Shown here: piece by piece, positions 54,882-63,690 of the stretch
Numbering within the stretch: position 1 is the first letter of the stretch
How the letters are laid out: the number at the start of each line of letters is the position of its first letter
DNA from: Marinospirillum alkaliphilum DSM 21637
GTDB lineage: Bacteria > Pseudomonadota > Gammaproteobacteria > Pseudomonadales > Halomonadaceae
Length of the DNA stretch: 64,000 nt
Reading direction: 5' to 3'
Assembly: GCF_900119735.1 (NCBI RefSeq)
Contig: NZ_FPJW01000004.1
Coordinates: 160,011 to 224,010 of the forward strand
Translations under genes and position numbers: made by a program
The notes under the pieces: generated by a model
Told to the model about the DNA's origin: nothing
Database searches by the model: none
What the model saw: only the letters and a program-made list of their open reading frames with translations

Positions 54882-56649
54882 CTTTCTGCTGAATGAGTAG
54901 CTGGGTGGTGGCCTGTGCATCATTCGGACGGCCATAATAGTATCCCTGCAAAAGGTCGCAGCCCTTGCGGCGCAGGTAGTCAGCCTGCGCCTGGTTTTCC
55001 ACACCTTCGGCAACCACGCTCATTTTCAAACCGCGGCAAAGTGCCAGCGTGGATTCAACAATGGCGCGATCAGCCTCATTAACCGGCAAACCTTTAACAA
55101 AGGCGCGATCCAGTTTCAGTTTATGCACCGGCAGGTGCTTCAGGTAAGCCAGTGAAGAATAACCGGTGCCAAAGTCATCTATGGCCAGTTGGATGCCTTG
55201 ATGGGATAAGGCATCCAGTTTTTCCAGAGTTTCCACATCCTGCTGTACAAACACACCTTCCGTCAGTTCCAGCTCCAGGCATTGCGCGGCAACCTGATGT
55301 TTTTTCAGGGCTGAGCGTACATTGTCAACGAAGTTTTCACTCTGGAACTCCAGGGGTGAGACATTGACTGCAATGTGGTGTGGAGCAATGCCCTGCTGTT
55401 GCCAGGTTGCATAGTGTTTTAATGCCTGCTCCAGTACCCACTGACCCAGCAGCTCCATCAGGCCATGGCGTTCTGCCAGGGGAATGAACTGATCCGGTGG
55501 AATGCGCCCCATGACGGGATGATCCCAGCGCAACAAGACTTCCAGCGCGTGAATCTGCTCACTTTCGGCGGTGACCAGAGGCTGAAAGTGCAGGCTGAGT
55601 TCGTGATTGCTCAGGGCATCACGCAAACCCTGCAGGCGAGCCAGCGGATTGTTTTCGCTCCGCAGGTCCTCGGTATAAAAGCGTGTTTGTCCGGCGCTGC
55701 GGGATTTGGCTGCATGCAAGGCCAGTTCTGCCTGTTGCAGCACATCGGCAACCGGAACCGAGGCATTGTCCCAGACCGTGGCGCCAATCGAGAAGCTGAA
55801 CTCCATCAGCCGACCCATCACAGAAAAGGGTTTGCTTAAGCACTCGCGCGCCCGGTTGATGTGTGCCAGACGCTCACCATCATCATTGCCACCAGTGAGC
55901 GGGAAAGCAACGATAAAAACATCCGCAGCATGGCGGGCGACCAGGCTTTGTCCACATTCCCTGAGTCGTCGTGCCAGGCTGGTTAACAGTTGATCACCCA
56001 CCGCAAAGCCGTAACTGGCATTCACCAGTCGGAAATTATCAAAATCAATCAGTGCCAGACACCAGCGTTGTTGCAGATTGGGAATCTGGCGGGAAAGCTC
56101 GCGTAGTGTGGTGGCGGTGTTGGGCAGGCCGGTGAGGCGGTCATGTTCAGTGGCATGCTCGAGGCGGGCTTCCTGTCGACGGTGTTCAGTGATGTCCGTG
56201 AATACAGCAACATAATGACTGACCTCACCGCGTGCATCCTTGACCACTTTGCAGGTCAGCCACTCAAGGAAAACCTCACCATCTTTACGGCGGTTCCAGA
56301 TTTCACCCTGCCAGATGCCATCGCGCATCAGGGTTTGCCAGTAGTTTTCGTAAAACGCGGCGTCATGATAGCCGGAGCTGAGAATGCGAGGATTTTTTCC
56401 GATCACTTCATCTTCCCGGTAACCGGTGACCTGGGTAAAGGTTCGGTTAACTGCAATGATGTTGCCCTTGGGATCAGTGATGGTGACGCCGTCATGGGTG
56501 TGGTCAAATACCTGTTTCATCAGCCGGAAAGCAGTGCGCTGCTCCCGGTTGCGGTAGCGCAAGTACCACTGGCCCAGCATAAACCCCACGGCCAGGACAA
56601 CAGGGAGAAGTGACAGTAGTGGAAAAAGTTGAGCTAAGTTTTCCGGCAT
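54859..56649 (-). CDS. PAS-GGDEF-EAL protein, probable c-di-GMP phosphodiesterase
   Basis: A 596-residue protein with one N-terminal membrane helix (about residues 7-27), a PAS domain (about 40-160), a GGDEF domain and an EAL domain. The GGDEF signature is replaced by AADVF near the canonical site, so cyclase activity is unlikely. The EAL part is intact: EVLLRW, NVSPLEFQ, ELTEG, DDFGTGYSSLAYL and EGVENQAQADYLRR, with LQGYYYGRP. It probably lowers c-di-GMP or is GTP-gated by its GGDEF. It converges on DUF2878 and precedes the Aer-like receptor on the same strand. Confidence 0.93.
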   Translation of the reverse strand: MPENLAQLFPLLSLLPVVLAVGFMLGQWYLRYRNREQRTAFRLMKQVFDHTHDGVTITDPKGNIIAVNRTFTQVTGYREDEVIGKNPRILSSGYHDAAFYENYWQTLMRDGIWQGEIWNRRKDGEVFLEWLTCKVVKDARGEVSHYVAVFTDITEHRRQEARLEHATEHDRLTGLPNTATTLRELSRQIPNLQQRWCLALIDFDNFRLVNASYGFAVGDQLLTSLARRLRECGQSLVARHAADVFIVAFPLTGGNDDGERLAHINRARECLSKPFSVMGRLMEFSFSIGATVWDNASVPVADVLQQAELALHAAKSRSAGQTRFYTEDLRSENNPLARLQGLRDALSNHELSLHFQPLVTAESEQIHALEVLLRWDHPVMGRIPPDQFIPLAERHGLMELLGQWVLEQALKHYATWQQQGIAPHHIAVNVSPLEFQSENFVDNVRSALKKHQVAAQCLELELTEGVFVQQDVETLEKLDALSHQGIQLAIDDFGTGYSSLAYLKHLPVHKLKLDRAFVKGLPVNEADRAIVESTLALCRGLKMSVVAEGVENQAQADYLRRKGCDLLQGYYYGRPNDAQATTQLLIQQKVRAARAS

Positions 56650-56655
56650 GAAGGA

Positions 56656-58221
56656 TTACCTGATGGAAAAGGCTTTGGCGAGCGAATGCATCTGCCGTAC
56701 CTGATCCGTCAGGTGATCTGCACTGCGGGAGGTTTCTTCCGCTTGTCCACGTGTACCTTGTGCCAGCTCGCGCAGTTGCTGCAGGCTGGCCACAACACTA
56801 TCACTTGCACTGCCCTGTTGCTCAACGGCTGAGGCTGCCCGATGGCTGGCAGTCAGCACACTGGCTGCCGCATCGGTGAGTTCCTGAAGCACCCTGCCTG
56901 CAGTTTCGATCTGCTCCACCGTTTGCTGGCTGTCTTCTCGGCTGGCCATCATCTGCTCAACCGCTGTACCGATATTCTGGCGAATGGCCTGAATGCGCTG
57001 GGTGATGGTTTCGGTGACTTCCTGGGTGCTACCAGCAAGCTGTCTGACCGCATCGGCCACCACAGCAAAACCACGGCCCGACTCACCGGCGCGGGCTGCT
57101 TCAATGGCGGCGTTGAGGGCCAGCAGATTGGTTTGATCAGCAATGTCAGTGATGGCGCGGATGCTGTCGCTGATGGCTTCGGCATCTTCGCGCAGGTTGT
57201 CGATGCGTTCAGCAGCAACTTCAAAGCGCTGAGCCATACGCTTCACGCTGGAGACGCTCAACGCTACGCTATCCTGGCCGCGACGGGTTTCTTCGTCCAT
57301 CTGTTCGCTGGCATGGTTGATACCCTGCATGCTGTGCTGAATTTCGTGAATGCTACTGGCCAGTTGTTCTGCCATGCTGGCCAGTGAATCCAGATGAGAT
57401 TCCTGCTCGCGGACACCAGACTCGGCTTGATGCATGGCCTGATCGGTGGTTTCAGCCACTTCACCCAGGGTGCGGGTGGCATCTTCCACCCGACCGATCA
57501 CGGTGCGCAATTGTGCCTGCTGCATGCGCAAGGCCAGGTCGATGGCACCAAATTCACTCATGTTACCGCTGTAAACCTGTTGTGCAACCGGGTTTTCAAC
57601 AATACTGAGTGCCCGACGATAAACGTATTTCAGTGGACTTAAAAAGAAAGACGCGGCCCCCAGGATCAGTAAACCGAGGCTGCCGACCCATACCCCGGCC
57701 CAGCTGCGATCATCCACCAGATACAGCACAGTCAGGGTGGAAAGCACCTGCAGCAACACCAGGCCAACCAGCAGGCCATAGACGGACCAGCGGCGCAAGG
57801 GGGCTTTTTGTTTGCCGGTATTAATGGCTTGATAGGTGGCCGCAGCACGCTCCACCAGACTTTTTTCCGGTTTGACACGAACGGACTGGTAGCCAATACG
57901 CTCGTTGCCTTCAAAAATGGGAGTGACGTAGGCATCCACCCAGTAGGCATCACCGTTTTTACAGCGATTCTTGACCACCCCCATCCAGGACTCACCACGT
58001 TGGATGCGTTGCCAGAGATCAGCAAACGCCAGTGGCGGCATATCCGGGTGACGCACCACATTATGATTTCTGCCAACCAGCTCTTCAGCTGCAAAACCGC
58101 TGATACGCTGGAAGTCGTCATTGGCGTAGAGAGTAATGCCTTTCAGGTCCGTCGTGGATACCAGGCGATCTCCGGCTGAAAGCACAACTTCTTGATCCGT
58201 TACAGGCAGATTGGTTTTCAT
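56656..58221 (-). CDS. aer: Aer-like methyl-accepting energy-taxis receptor
   Basis: A 521-residue fusion of a PAS domain, two membrane helices, HAMP-like region and MCP signalling domain. The PAS part has [34 protein letters not shown] and [18 protein letters not shown], the Aer-type FAD-binding signature. The helices fall near residues 140-160 and 168-190, and the receptor tip is [20 protein letters not shown]. The start is ATG 58221 (a longer reading from 58311 has no evident benefit). It lies ahead of the EAL gene on the same strand. A fused counterpart of the split PAS/MCP pair at 41401-43375. Confidence 0.93.
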   Translation of the reverse strand: MKTNLPVTDQEVVLSAGDRLVSTTDLKGITLYANDDFQRISGFAAEELVGRNHNVVRHPDMPPLAFADLWQRIQRGESWMGVVKNRCKNGDAYWVDAYVTPIFEGNERIGYQSVRVKPEKSLVERAAATYQAINTGKQKAPLRRWSVYGLLVGLVLLQVLSTLTVLYLVDDRSWAGVWVGSLGLLILGAASFFLSPLKYVYRRALSIVENPVAQQVYSGNMSEFGAIDLALRMQQAQLRTVIGRVEDATRTLGEVAETTDQAMHQAESGVREQESHLDSLASMAEQLASSIHEIQHSMQGINHASEQMDEETRRGQDSVALSVSSVKRMAQRFEVAAERIDNLREDAEAISDSIRAITDIADQTNLLALNAAIEAARAGESGRGFAVVADAVRQLAGSTQEVTETITQRIQAIRQNIGTAVEQMMASREDSQQTVEQIETAGRVLQELTDAAASVLTASHRAASAVEQQGSASDSVVASLQQLRELAQGTRGQAEETSRSADHLTDQVRQMHSLAKAFSIR

Positions 58222-58438
58222 GAGTATCGTTGATGGTCGGCAGGGTCTGCAGTTTTTGTCAATGGCATATTGTAGCAGCTTGGTGACAGCTTTGTCGGTT
58301 AAGTCTTGCAACTGAAATGGTTACTGACGGATGATTTGGGCCACAGATGCAAACTTGGCCCTTTGGCAGTAAACTAGGCAGCAGCAAACCAACAATAACT
58401 GCTCTTGATCCAAAGACTCACAACAACGGAAAGACCCA

Positions 58439-58954
58439 GTGACCCAACAAAACTCCTATACCCGTGAAGAACTGCTGGCCTGTGGCCGCGGTGAACTTTT
58501 TGGCCCGGGCAATGCCCAGTTGCCAGTTCCCAACATGCTGATGATGGATCGCATCATCGAAATCAATGCCGACGGTGGTGCTTATGGCAAGGGCCAGATC
58601 ATTGCCGAACTGGATATCAATCCTGATCTGTGGTTTTTTGCCTGTCATTTTCCCGGTGACCCGGTGATGCCTGGCTGTCTGGGTCTGGATGCCATGTGGC
58701 AGATGGTCGGCTTTTATCTGGGCTGGCAAGGTAACCCTGGGCGTGGTCGTGCGCTGGGTAGTGGCGAAGTGAAGTTCACCGGTCAGGTGTTGCCGGAAGC
58801 GAAACTGGTCACCTACCGTATTGATATCAAGCGAACCATGAACCGCAAACTGGTTCTTGGTATTGCCGACGGCATCATGGAAGTGGATGGCCGCAAAATC
58901 TATGAAGCGAAGGATCTGCGTGTGGGGCTGTTCACCAGCACCAGTGGCTTCTGA
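58439..58954 (+). CDS. fabA: 3-hydroxydecanoyl-ACP dehydratase/isomerase FabA
   Basis: FabA makes trans-2- and cis-3-decenoyl-ACP, committing carbon to unsaturated fatty acids. The 171-residue protein matches the family length, with catalytic His70 in [13 protein letters not shown] and Asp84 in LGLDAMWQM. The start is GTG 58439 ([20 protein letters not shown]). It is divergent from the aer-like gene with a 217-base gap. fabB follows 14 bases later, so both form the unsaturation operon as in Pseudomonas. Confidence 0.97.
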   Translation: MTQQNSYTREELLACGRGELFGPGNAQLPVPNMLMMDRIIEINADGGAYGKGQIIAELDINPDLWFFACHFPGDPVMPGCLGLDAMWQMVGFYLGWQGNPGRGRALGSGEVKFTGQVLPEAKLVTYRIDIKRTMNRKLVLGIADGIMEVDGRKIYEAKDLRVGLFTSTSGF

Positions 58955-58968
58955 GAGAGGACAAGCTG

Positions 58969-60189
58969 ATGAGACGAGTCGTTGTTACCGGTATGGGCAT
59001 TGTATCCTGTCTGGGCACTGACAAGGCCAGTGTGCTGGATGCCCTGCGCCAGGGGCGCTCCGGCATCAAGTTCAAGCAGGAATATGCAGACCTGGGCTTC
59101 CGCAGCCATGTTGCCGGCAGTGTTGACCTGGATCTTGATGAACTGGTTGACCGTAAGCTCAAGCGTTTTATGGGTGATGCGGCAGCCTATGCCTACCTGT
59201 CCATGCAGCAGGCCATCGAAGATTCAGGCCTGACTGAAGATCAGGTCTCCAATGTGCGTACTGGCCTGATTGCAGGTTCTGGTGGTGCCTCCTCTGCCAA
59301 TCAGGTGGAAGCAGCCGACATCATGCGTGACAAGGGGCTGCGCCGTGTAGGTCCTTATCGCGTCACCCGCACCATGGGTAGTACCGTTTCTGCCTGCCTG
59401 GCCACACCCTTCAAGATCAAGGGTGTTAACTACTCGATCTCCTCAGCCTGTGCCACTTCAGCCCATTGTATTGGTAATGCGATGGAGATGATCCAATTGG
59501 GCAAGCAGGATGTGGTATTTGCCGGTGGCGGTGAAGAAGAACACTGGACGCTGTCCTGCCTGTTTGATGCCATGGGTGCACTGTCTACCAGCTACAACGA
59601 AACGCCAGATAAAGCTTCCCGTGCTTATGATGCCAAGCGTGATGGTTTTGTTATCGCTGGTGGCGGCGGCATGCTGGTGCTGGAAGAGTTGGAGCACGCC
59701 AAGGCGCGTGGTGCCAGGATTTATGGTGAGCTGGTGGGTTACGGTGCCACGTCTGATGGTTATGACATGGTTGCCCCTTCCGGTGAAGGCGCTATCCGCT
59801 GCATGCAGCAAGCGATGGCTGGCCTGGATGGCAAAATTGACTACATCAACACCCACGGTACTTCCACCCCGGTCGGTGATGTGGCTGAACTGAAAGCCAT
59901 TCGTGCGGTGTTTGGTGATGATTGCCCGGCGCTGAGCTCCACCAAGTCGCTGACGGGTCACTCCCTGGGTGCTACCGGTGTACAAGAAGCCATTTACTCG
60001 CTGCTGATGATGGAAAACAACTTCATTTCTGCGTCTGCCAACGTGGAGGAGCTGGATGAAGCTGCAGCAGGTCTGGATATTGTCACCGGCAAGGCGCGCG
60101 AAGGTGTAACGCTGAATCGTGTGCTGTCCAATAGCTTCGGTTTTGGTGGCACCAACGCCTGCCTGGTGTTCCAGCGTTATCAAGGCTAA
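58969..60189 (+). CDS. fabB: 3-oxoacyl-ACP synthase I FabB
   Basis: FabB elongates the cis-3-decenoyl-ACP product of FabA. The 406-residue condensing enzyme has Cys161 in [10 protein letters not shown], His296 in [11 protein letters not shown] and His331 in [10 protein letters not shown], the C-H-H active site. The start [13 protein letters not shown] is canonical. It sits 14 bases after fabA and ends in a terminator. Confidence 0.97.
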   Translation: MRRVVVTGMGIVSCLGTDKASVLDALRQGRSGIKFKQEYADLGFRSHVAGSVDLDLDELVDRKLKRFMGDAAAYAYLSMQQAIEDSGLTEDQVSNVRTGLIAGSGGASSANQVEAADIMRDKGLRRVGPYRVTRTMGSTVSACLATPFKIKGVNYSISSACATSAHCIGNAMEMIQLGKQDVVFAGGGEEEHWTLSCLFDAMGALSTSYNETPDKASRAYDAKRDGFVIAGGGGMLVLEELEHAKARGARIYGELVGYGATSDGYDMVAPSGEGAIRCMQQAMAGLDGKIDYINTHGTSTPVGDVAELKAIRAVFGDDCPALSSTKSLTGHSLGATGVQEAIYSLLMMENNFISASANVEELDEAAAGLDIVTGKAREGVTLNRVLSNSFGFGGTNACLVFQRYQG

Positions 60190-60205
60190 TCAGAGCCAGT
60201 GATGC

Positions 60206-60240
60206 AAAAGCCCGGCACTGTCCAGTGACCGGGCTTTTTT
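60206..60240 (+). terminator. Rho-independent terminator of fabAB
   Basis: AAAAGCCCGG (60206-60215) pairs with CCGGGCTTTT (60229-60238), and CACTG (60216-60220) with CAGTG (60223-60227); one A is bulged. The stem ends in a T-run at 60235-60240. It lies 17 bases past the fabB stop. Confidence 0.92.
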
Positions 60241-60269
60241 GTTGCCATCAACTTTATTGGAAGCCTTGA

Positions 60270-61109
60270 TTAATCTTGAGTCATTTTTTCCACTTCAGCT
60301 GATTCAGACTCATCCTTGCCTGGAGCTGGCAGCGGACGTGGTACAGCCGAGATGTCGGTCAGTTGACGCTCTACCCAGGCTTCAGCTTCTGCCATTACTT
60401 CGTCCGGCTTGCGACCGGCGGTTGGAATTGGCTCGCCAATGCGCAGGCTCAAAGTGCCGGATTGTTTGATCCAGTTTTTCGGGTCCCAGTGTTCACCGGC
60501 GTTATGGGCAACCGGAATAAGCGGCACACCTGCCTTGCAGGCAATCATTGCGGCACTCTTACTGAAAGGCTTGCGCCGTCCCGGAGGAACACGAGTGCCT
60601 TCCGGGAAAATTAATACCGAAAGCCCTTCTTGCAGCCGTTCGCCACCAACTTTCAACACCTTGCGTAACATTTTTGCAGGCTGGCTACGATCCAGAGGAA
60701 TGGGTTTGATCAGACGTAATCCCCAGCCAAAAATCGGGATCTGCAGCAGTTCCTGTTTTAACACAGTGCAAAGTGGTGGCCGTAAGGTTTGCAGCACAAT
60801 GGTTTCCCATTCGCTCTGGTGGTTGGCAACCATCACATAAGCCCCATCGGGCAGCTTCTCAACACCTTCAAACTGGTAACGAATACCACAGGTGATGCCT
60901 AGCCAGAAAATGATGAAGCGGTTGTAGAGATTCAGAATGGCAAAACGCTGGCGCAGTGGAAAGGGGATGGACAGCAATGCCAGAGGGGCGCCCAGCAGCA
61001 GCAAGGCTGAAAAATAACCCAGGTAGAACATCAGGCTGCCCAGTGGGCGTGGAGTGCGTGACGCTTTGTTCATTGGTGGTTGATCGCTTTCAGGTCTGAA
61101 CTGTTTCAT
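60270..61109 (-). CDS. 1-acyl-sn-glycerol-3-phosphate acyltransferase-like protein
   Basis: A 279-residue PlsC-like acyltransferase from ATG 61109 (alternatives 61073, giving 267 residues). An N-terminal membrane segment lies at about residues 28-50 (LMFYLGYFSALLLLGAPL), then motif I ANHQSEWET, where the usual NHxxxxD Asp is Glu, FGWGLRLIKPIPLDRS and motif III FPEGTRVPPG. The Glu variant occurs in some proteobacterial PlsC paralogues. It shares an end-to-start overlap with the upstream epimerase-like gene and may be cotranscribed with it. Acidic tail DESESAEVEK. Confidence 0.85.
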   Translation of the reverse strand: MKQFRPESDQPPMNKASRTPRPLGSLMFYLGYFSALLLLGAPLALLSIPFPLRQRFAILNLYNRFIIFWLGITCGIRYQFEGVEKLPDGAYVMVANHQSEWETIVLQTLRPPLCTVLKQELLQIPIFGWGLRLIKPIPLDRSQPAKMLRKVLKVGGERLQEGLSVLIFPEGTRVPPGRRKPFSKSAAMIACKAGVPLIPVAHNAGEHWDPKNWIKQSGTLSLRIGEPIPTAGRKPDEVMAEAEAWVERQLTDISAVPRPLPAPGKDESESAEVEKMTQD

Positions 61110-61902
61110 GGGTTTGTAGCTGTTCCAGTAATTCGGGCAGACGCGCGCGCCAGGCTCTGGGGTGGACGCCAAAGGTTTCCAGTAGGTGCGAGGTGTTCAT
61201 CCCCTGTCGAGTAGTACCCGAAGGATCTGCTGGATAGGGCGTTACTTTAAGATAGCGCGCCAGGGTGTGCATCAATTCCATCTGGCTGACGGGCTCACTG
61301 CCAGCATAATGATACAGTCCCCACGCCTGAGCGCCTGCGTCAATTTGCAGCAGGATACCCAGCATGACTCTGGCGATATCATCCAGTGGCTGCAAGCCAC
61401 GATAATCGACGTTTTCAGGTGTTTTATGCTTGTGGCAGCGCTCCACCATACAGCTCAGTCCGCCGCTTTGACTGTTACTCAGGCTGGGAGGTGTGCGCAG
61501 GATAATGGCGTTGTTAAGGCTTGCAGCCTGGCTTTCAATACTCAGCAGTTTTTTTGCTGCATCACTGGTGCCGTTGGCAGGGTCCAACTCACTGACGGCC
61601 TGTTGATCAGGAGTAAATACCAGATCAGACGACAAGAGCAACAGGTGTGCCTGACGTAGCTCACAAAGCTCGGTCAGTGCAGCCAGCCGCTGGTCCCAGA
61701 ATGCCAGTCGTTGAAGGTCTGGTTGCAAACCAACCTCTCCGCTTTCACCCAGAGGAGCCAATAGCAGAAACTGAAAGTCAGGCAGGGTCAGCAACTCTGT
61801 GTCTGGACTGACCTGCAGGATTTCCAGCCCGGAATAACGCAGGGCCTCCTGTTGCAGAGCCTCATAGAGTGCCTTGTAGTCTGAAAGCAGCAAGATGCGC
61901 AT
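61090..61902 (-). CDS. Sugar-nucleotide-reductase-like (RmlD/extended SDR) protein, degenerate
   Basis: A 270-residue protein from ATG 61902. The C-terminal half follows the RmlD/NAD-epimerase pattern: NAIILRTPPSLSN, VDYRGLQPLDDIARVMLGIL, WGLYHYAGSEPVSQMELMHTL. The N-terminal half starts MRILLLSDYKALYEAL and lacks the Rossmann GxxGxxG, and the YxxxK pair is not seen. It therefore may bind no cofactor or an altered one. It is divergent from the response regulator across 121 bases. Function unknown. Confidence 0.7.
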   Translation of the reverse strand: MRILLLSDYKALYEALQQEALRYSGLEILQVSPDTELLTLPDFQFLLLAPLGESGEVGLQPDLQRLAFWDQRLAALTELCELRQAHLLLLSSDLVFTPDQQAVSELDPANGTSDAAKKLLSIESQAASLNNAIILRTPPSLSNSQSGGLSCMVERCHKHKTPENVDYRGLQPLDDIARVMLGILLQIDAGAQAWGLYHYAGSEPVSQMELMHTLARYLKVTPYPADPSGTTRQGMNTSHLLETFGVHPRAWRARLPELLEQLQTHETVQT

Positions 61903-62023
61903 GACTAAACCCGTAAAAAATAATATTCTGTTAATGCAGCGAGTGGACTGTTTTTGTATTAAGCTGGCAAGTATAACAGAGCCTGTAATGGCAACGGCAT
62001 TCTGAACGGAGCAGGAATGAATC

Positions 62024-62473
62024 ATGGTCACTGGCAAGGAAAACAGGGAGCCCTTCAACCTGCTGCTGGTTGAAGATGAGCCGGCGGATGCGTATCTGGT
62101 GCGTGTGGCACTGGAAGAAAGCGGCCTGAACGCAGCTTTACATCATGTTGAAAATGCCAACCAGGCACTTTCTTATCTGCGACATGAACCCCCCTGGCAG
62201 CAGAGCATTAAACCCAGCCTGATCCTGTTGGATCTGAATATGCCCGGCATGCATGGGCGTGATCTTCTGGTGCGGCTGAAGTCTGATGTGCTGTTGAAAA
62301 GCATACCGGTGGTAGTGCTCACAACATCCGATGCTGAAACAGATATCAAAAGCTGTTATGAAGCTGGTGCTGCAGGTTTCATTACCAAACCCATGGACAT
62401 CGACCAGTTCATTCGTGTCATTCGCGGACTGGGGGATTACTGGGTGAATCTGTTGAGAACTCCTTCGGATTAG
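62024..62473 (+). CDS. Single-domain response regulator (Rcp1/CheY-like)
   Basis: A 149-residue receiver-only protein. Phospho-acceptor Asp70 is in LILLDLNMPGMHG, acidic residues are Glu18/Asp19 in LLVEDEPAD, Thr100/101 in VVLTTSD and Lys122 in FITKPMD. This receiver subtype (Rcp1-like) usually serves phytochrome or other hybrid kinases; no kinase gene is adjacent. Output must occur by protein contact. The start is ATG 62024, divergent from the preceding gene. Confidence 0.92.
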   Translation: MVTGKENREPFNLLLVEDEPADAYLVRVALEESGLNAALHHVENANQALSYLRHEPPWQQSIKPSLILLDLNMPGMHGRDLLVRLKSDVLLKSIPVVVLTTSDAETDIKSCYEAGAAGFITKPMDIDQFIRVIRGLGDYWVNLLRTPSD

Positions 62474-62998
62474 TGAGGCTGTCCTGTATCAGCTGGGCGG
62501 ATCATAGGCTCCTTGGAATTGGTTGGTTTTCCGCACTCTAAAGCGCCCGCACTGCCAAGGTATTGCAGCCGTTTCCTTCGTTCCGATAAAAGCTGCCGCT
62601 TCAGTCTATGGCTCGGAGCAAGATGCTGCTGTAAGGTGGGCACCCATTATCGACGTTGTGTGCCGACCGGAGCTTGCGCGGTCTCACACTGGGACAATTG
62701 GTAATCAGCCTGAGGTGCATAATCTATCGTTTGACCTTGAGGTCACTACTTCAGCGAACCACTGAGAATGCCTTGGTAGTTGCCATCACAGCTGAATGGA
62801 ATAGCCTTGGGTTTGTATAGCCTCAATCAGGCGACATGGCATGGAGTATCCTTCCCTATATACAGAATAGGTGAGGAAACTTTGACAACTCCTCATTTTG
62901 ACAATTTGTCGCAGACAACAGCAAATCAATGACTTAGGAGCGTACCACGGCTAAGCATCACAGGTGCAATTGCGGACTGACAAAGAGAGCCAAACAAC
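62474..62998. other. Unassigned intergenic stretch before the hip module
   Basis: About 525 bases without a recognisable gene. Two overlapping open frames (62513-62704 and 62523-62765) carry no motif and no ribosome-binding site that I can defend. No tRNA, terminator or insertion-sequence end was seen. The stretch marks the change from core genes to the accessory hip/IS segment. Confidence 0.5.
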
Positions 62999-63003
62999 AA
63001 AAA

Positions 63004-63118
63004 GCAACACTTGTGTTGCTTTTTCTGTTTTTGCTGTAGTAAGCCACGCAAATGCAACGAATAAGTTGCTTTTTGGGTTTTGGGCAACTAATATGTTGCT
63101 ATCGACTATAAAAGCAAC
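63004..63118 (+). promoter_or_regulatory. Phased operator array and promoter of the hip module
   Basis: Three perfect inverted repeats GCAAC-N6-GTTGC lie at 63004-63019, 63054-63069 and 63084-63099, with a fourth half-site GCAAC at 63114-63118. Starts are 50, 30 and 30 bases apart, i.e. whole helical turns. A -10 TATAAA is at 63107-63112. The arrangement recalls the multiple HipB operators ahead of hipBA, though the motif differs from the E. coli one. Confidence 0.75.
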
Positions 63119-63134
63119 ATATGTATTTACAGTG

Positions 63135-63476
63135 ATGAATTCGATACTCCACCAAATAAAGCAGCGGCGTCTGACACTTGGCCTCAAACAGAACGACATG
63201 ATGTTGCGTGTAGGCGTATCTCGTCAGCAATATCAGCGCCTGGAGTCCAAAGGAAACCCTAGGCTCGACACCTTGGAGTTGATCGCGAAGGGCCTGAATA
63301 GTGAACTAATGCTCATACCAAAGGAAAAGCTTGGCGCTGTTATGGCGCTGCTTGAGCAGGAGAGTTCCGAGCCAGATAAAGCGTATGTGTCCCAGGCGAA
63401 AAAAACCGCAAAAGAAGATGCAAAGATAAGTCTTTCAGATGATCCATGGCAGGATTTACTGGGGGATGAATCATGA
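63135..63476 (+). CDS. hipB: HipB-type XRE antitoxin
   Basis: A 113-residue protein from ATG 63135 with an XRE helix-turn-helix (about residues 5-60, IKQRRLTLGLKQNDMMLRVG and VSRQQYQRLESKGNPRLDTL) and a C-terminal acidic tail ending in LGDES. It should bind and neutralise the HipA kinase and repress its own promoter via the operator array just upstream. A longer reading upstream from 62964 has no support and would run through the operators. Its stop overlaps the hipA start by four bases (ATGA). Confidence 0.85.
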   Translation: MNSILHQIKQRRLTLGLKQNDMMLRVGVSRQQYQRLESKGNPRLDTLELIAKGLNSELMLIPKEKLGAVMALLEQESSEPDKAYVSQAKKTAKEDAKISLSDDPWQDLLGDES

Positions 63477-63690
63477 GCGAAGCCCAAGTCGACGAGATAA
63501 ATGTACTCAAGTTGAGATTGCACGAAAGGCTGGTTGGCTATTTGGCTGGCTTTCAAGGCGGTAGAAATGTGCTGAGCTTTGCCGAGGAATTCAAGAGTGA
63601 TGCAGGTCGTCCTACATTTAGTTTGATTACCCACCCAGCGTTTCCTCGTTCTGAAAAAATAATGTCAGAGCCGTGGACAAGAAGGGTAAT
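63473..63690 (+). pseudogene. hipA: HipA-type toxin, 5' fragment cut by an insertion sequence
   Basis: The frame starting at ATG 63473 encodes the N-terminal HipA subdomain: LRLHERLVGYLAGFQGG, then RPTFSLITHPAFPRSEKIMSEPW, the short pattern of type II HipA proteins. Homology stops about residue 70, near 63675-63685, where the insertion-sequence end begins; the frame then reads into element sequence and ends by 63757. The kinase core (ATP-binding and catalytic parts) is missing. The rest of hipA may lie beyond the element outside the window. The antitoxin is intact. Confidence 0.8.

Noticed and set aside
62513..62765. Two overlapping open frames of 63 and 80 codons
   Set aside because: No motif, no defensible ribosome-binding site, and they overlap in different frames. 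They look like random open frames.
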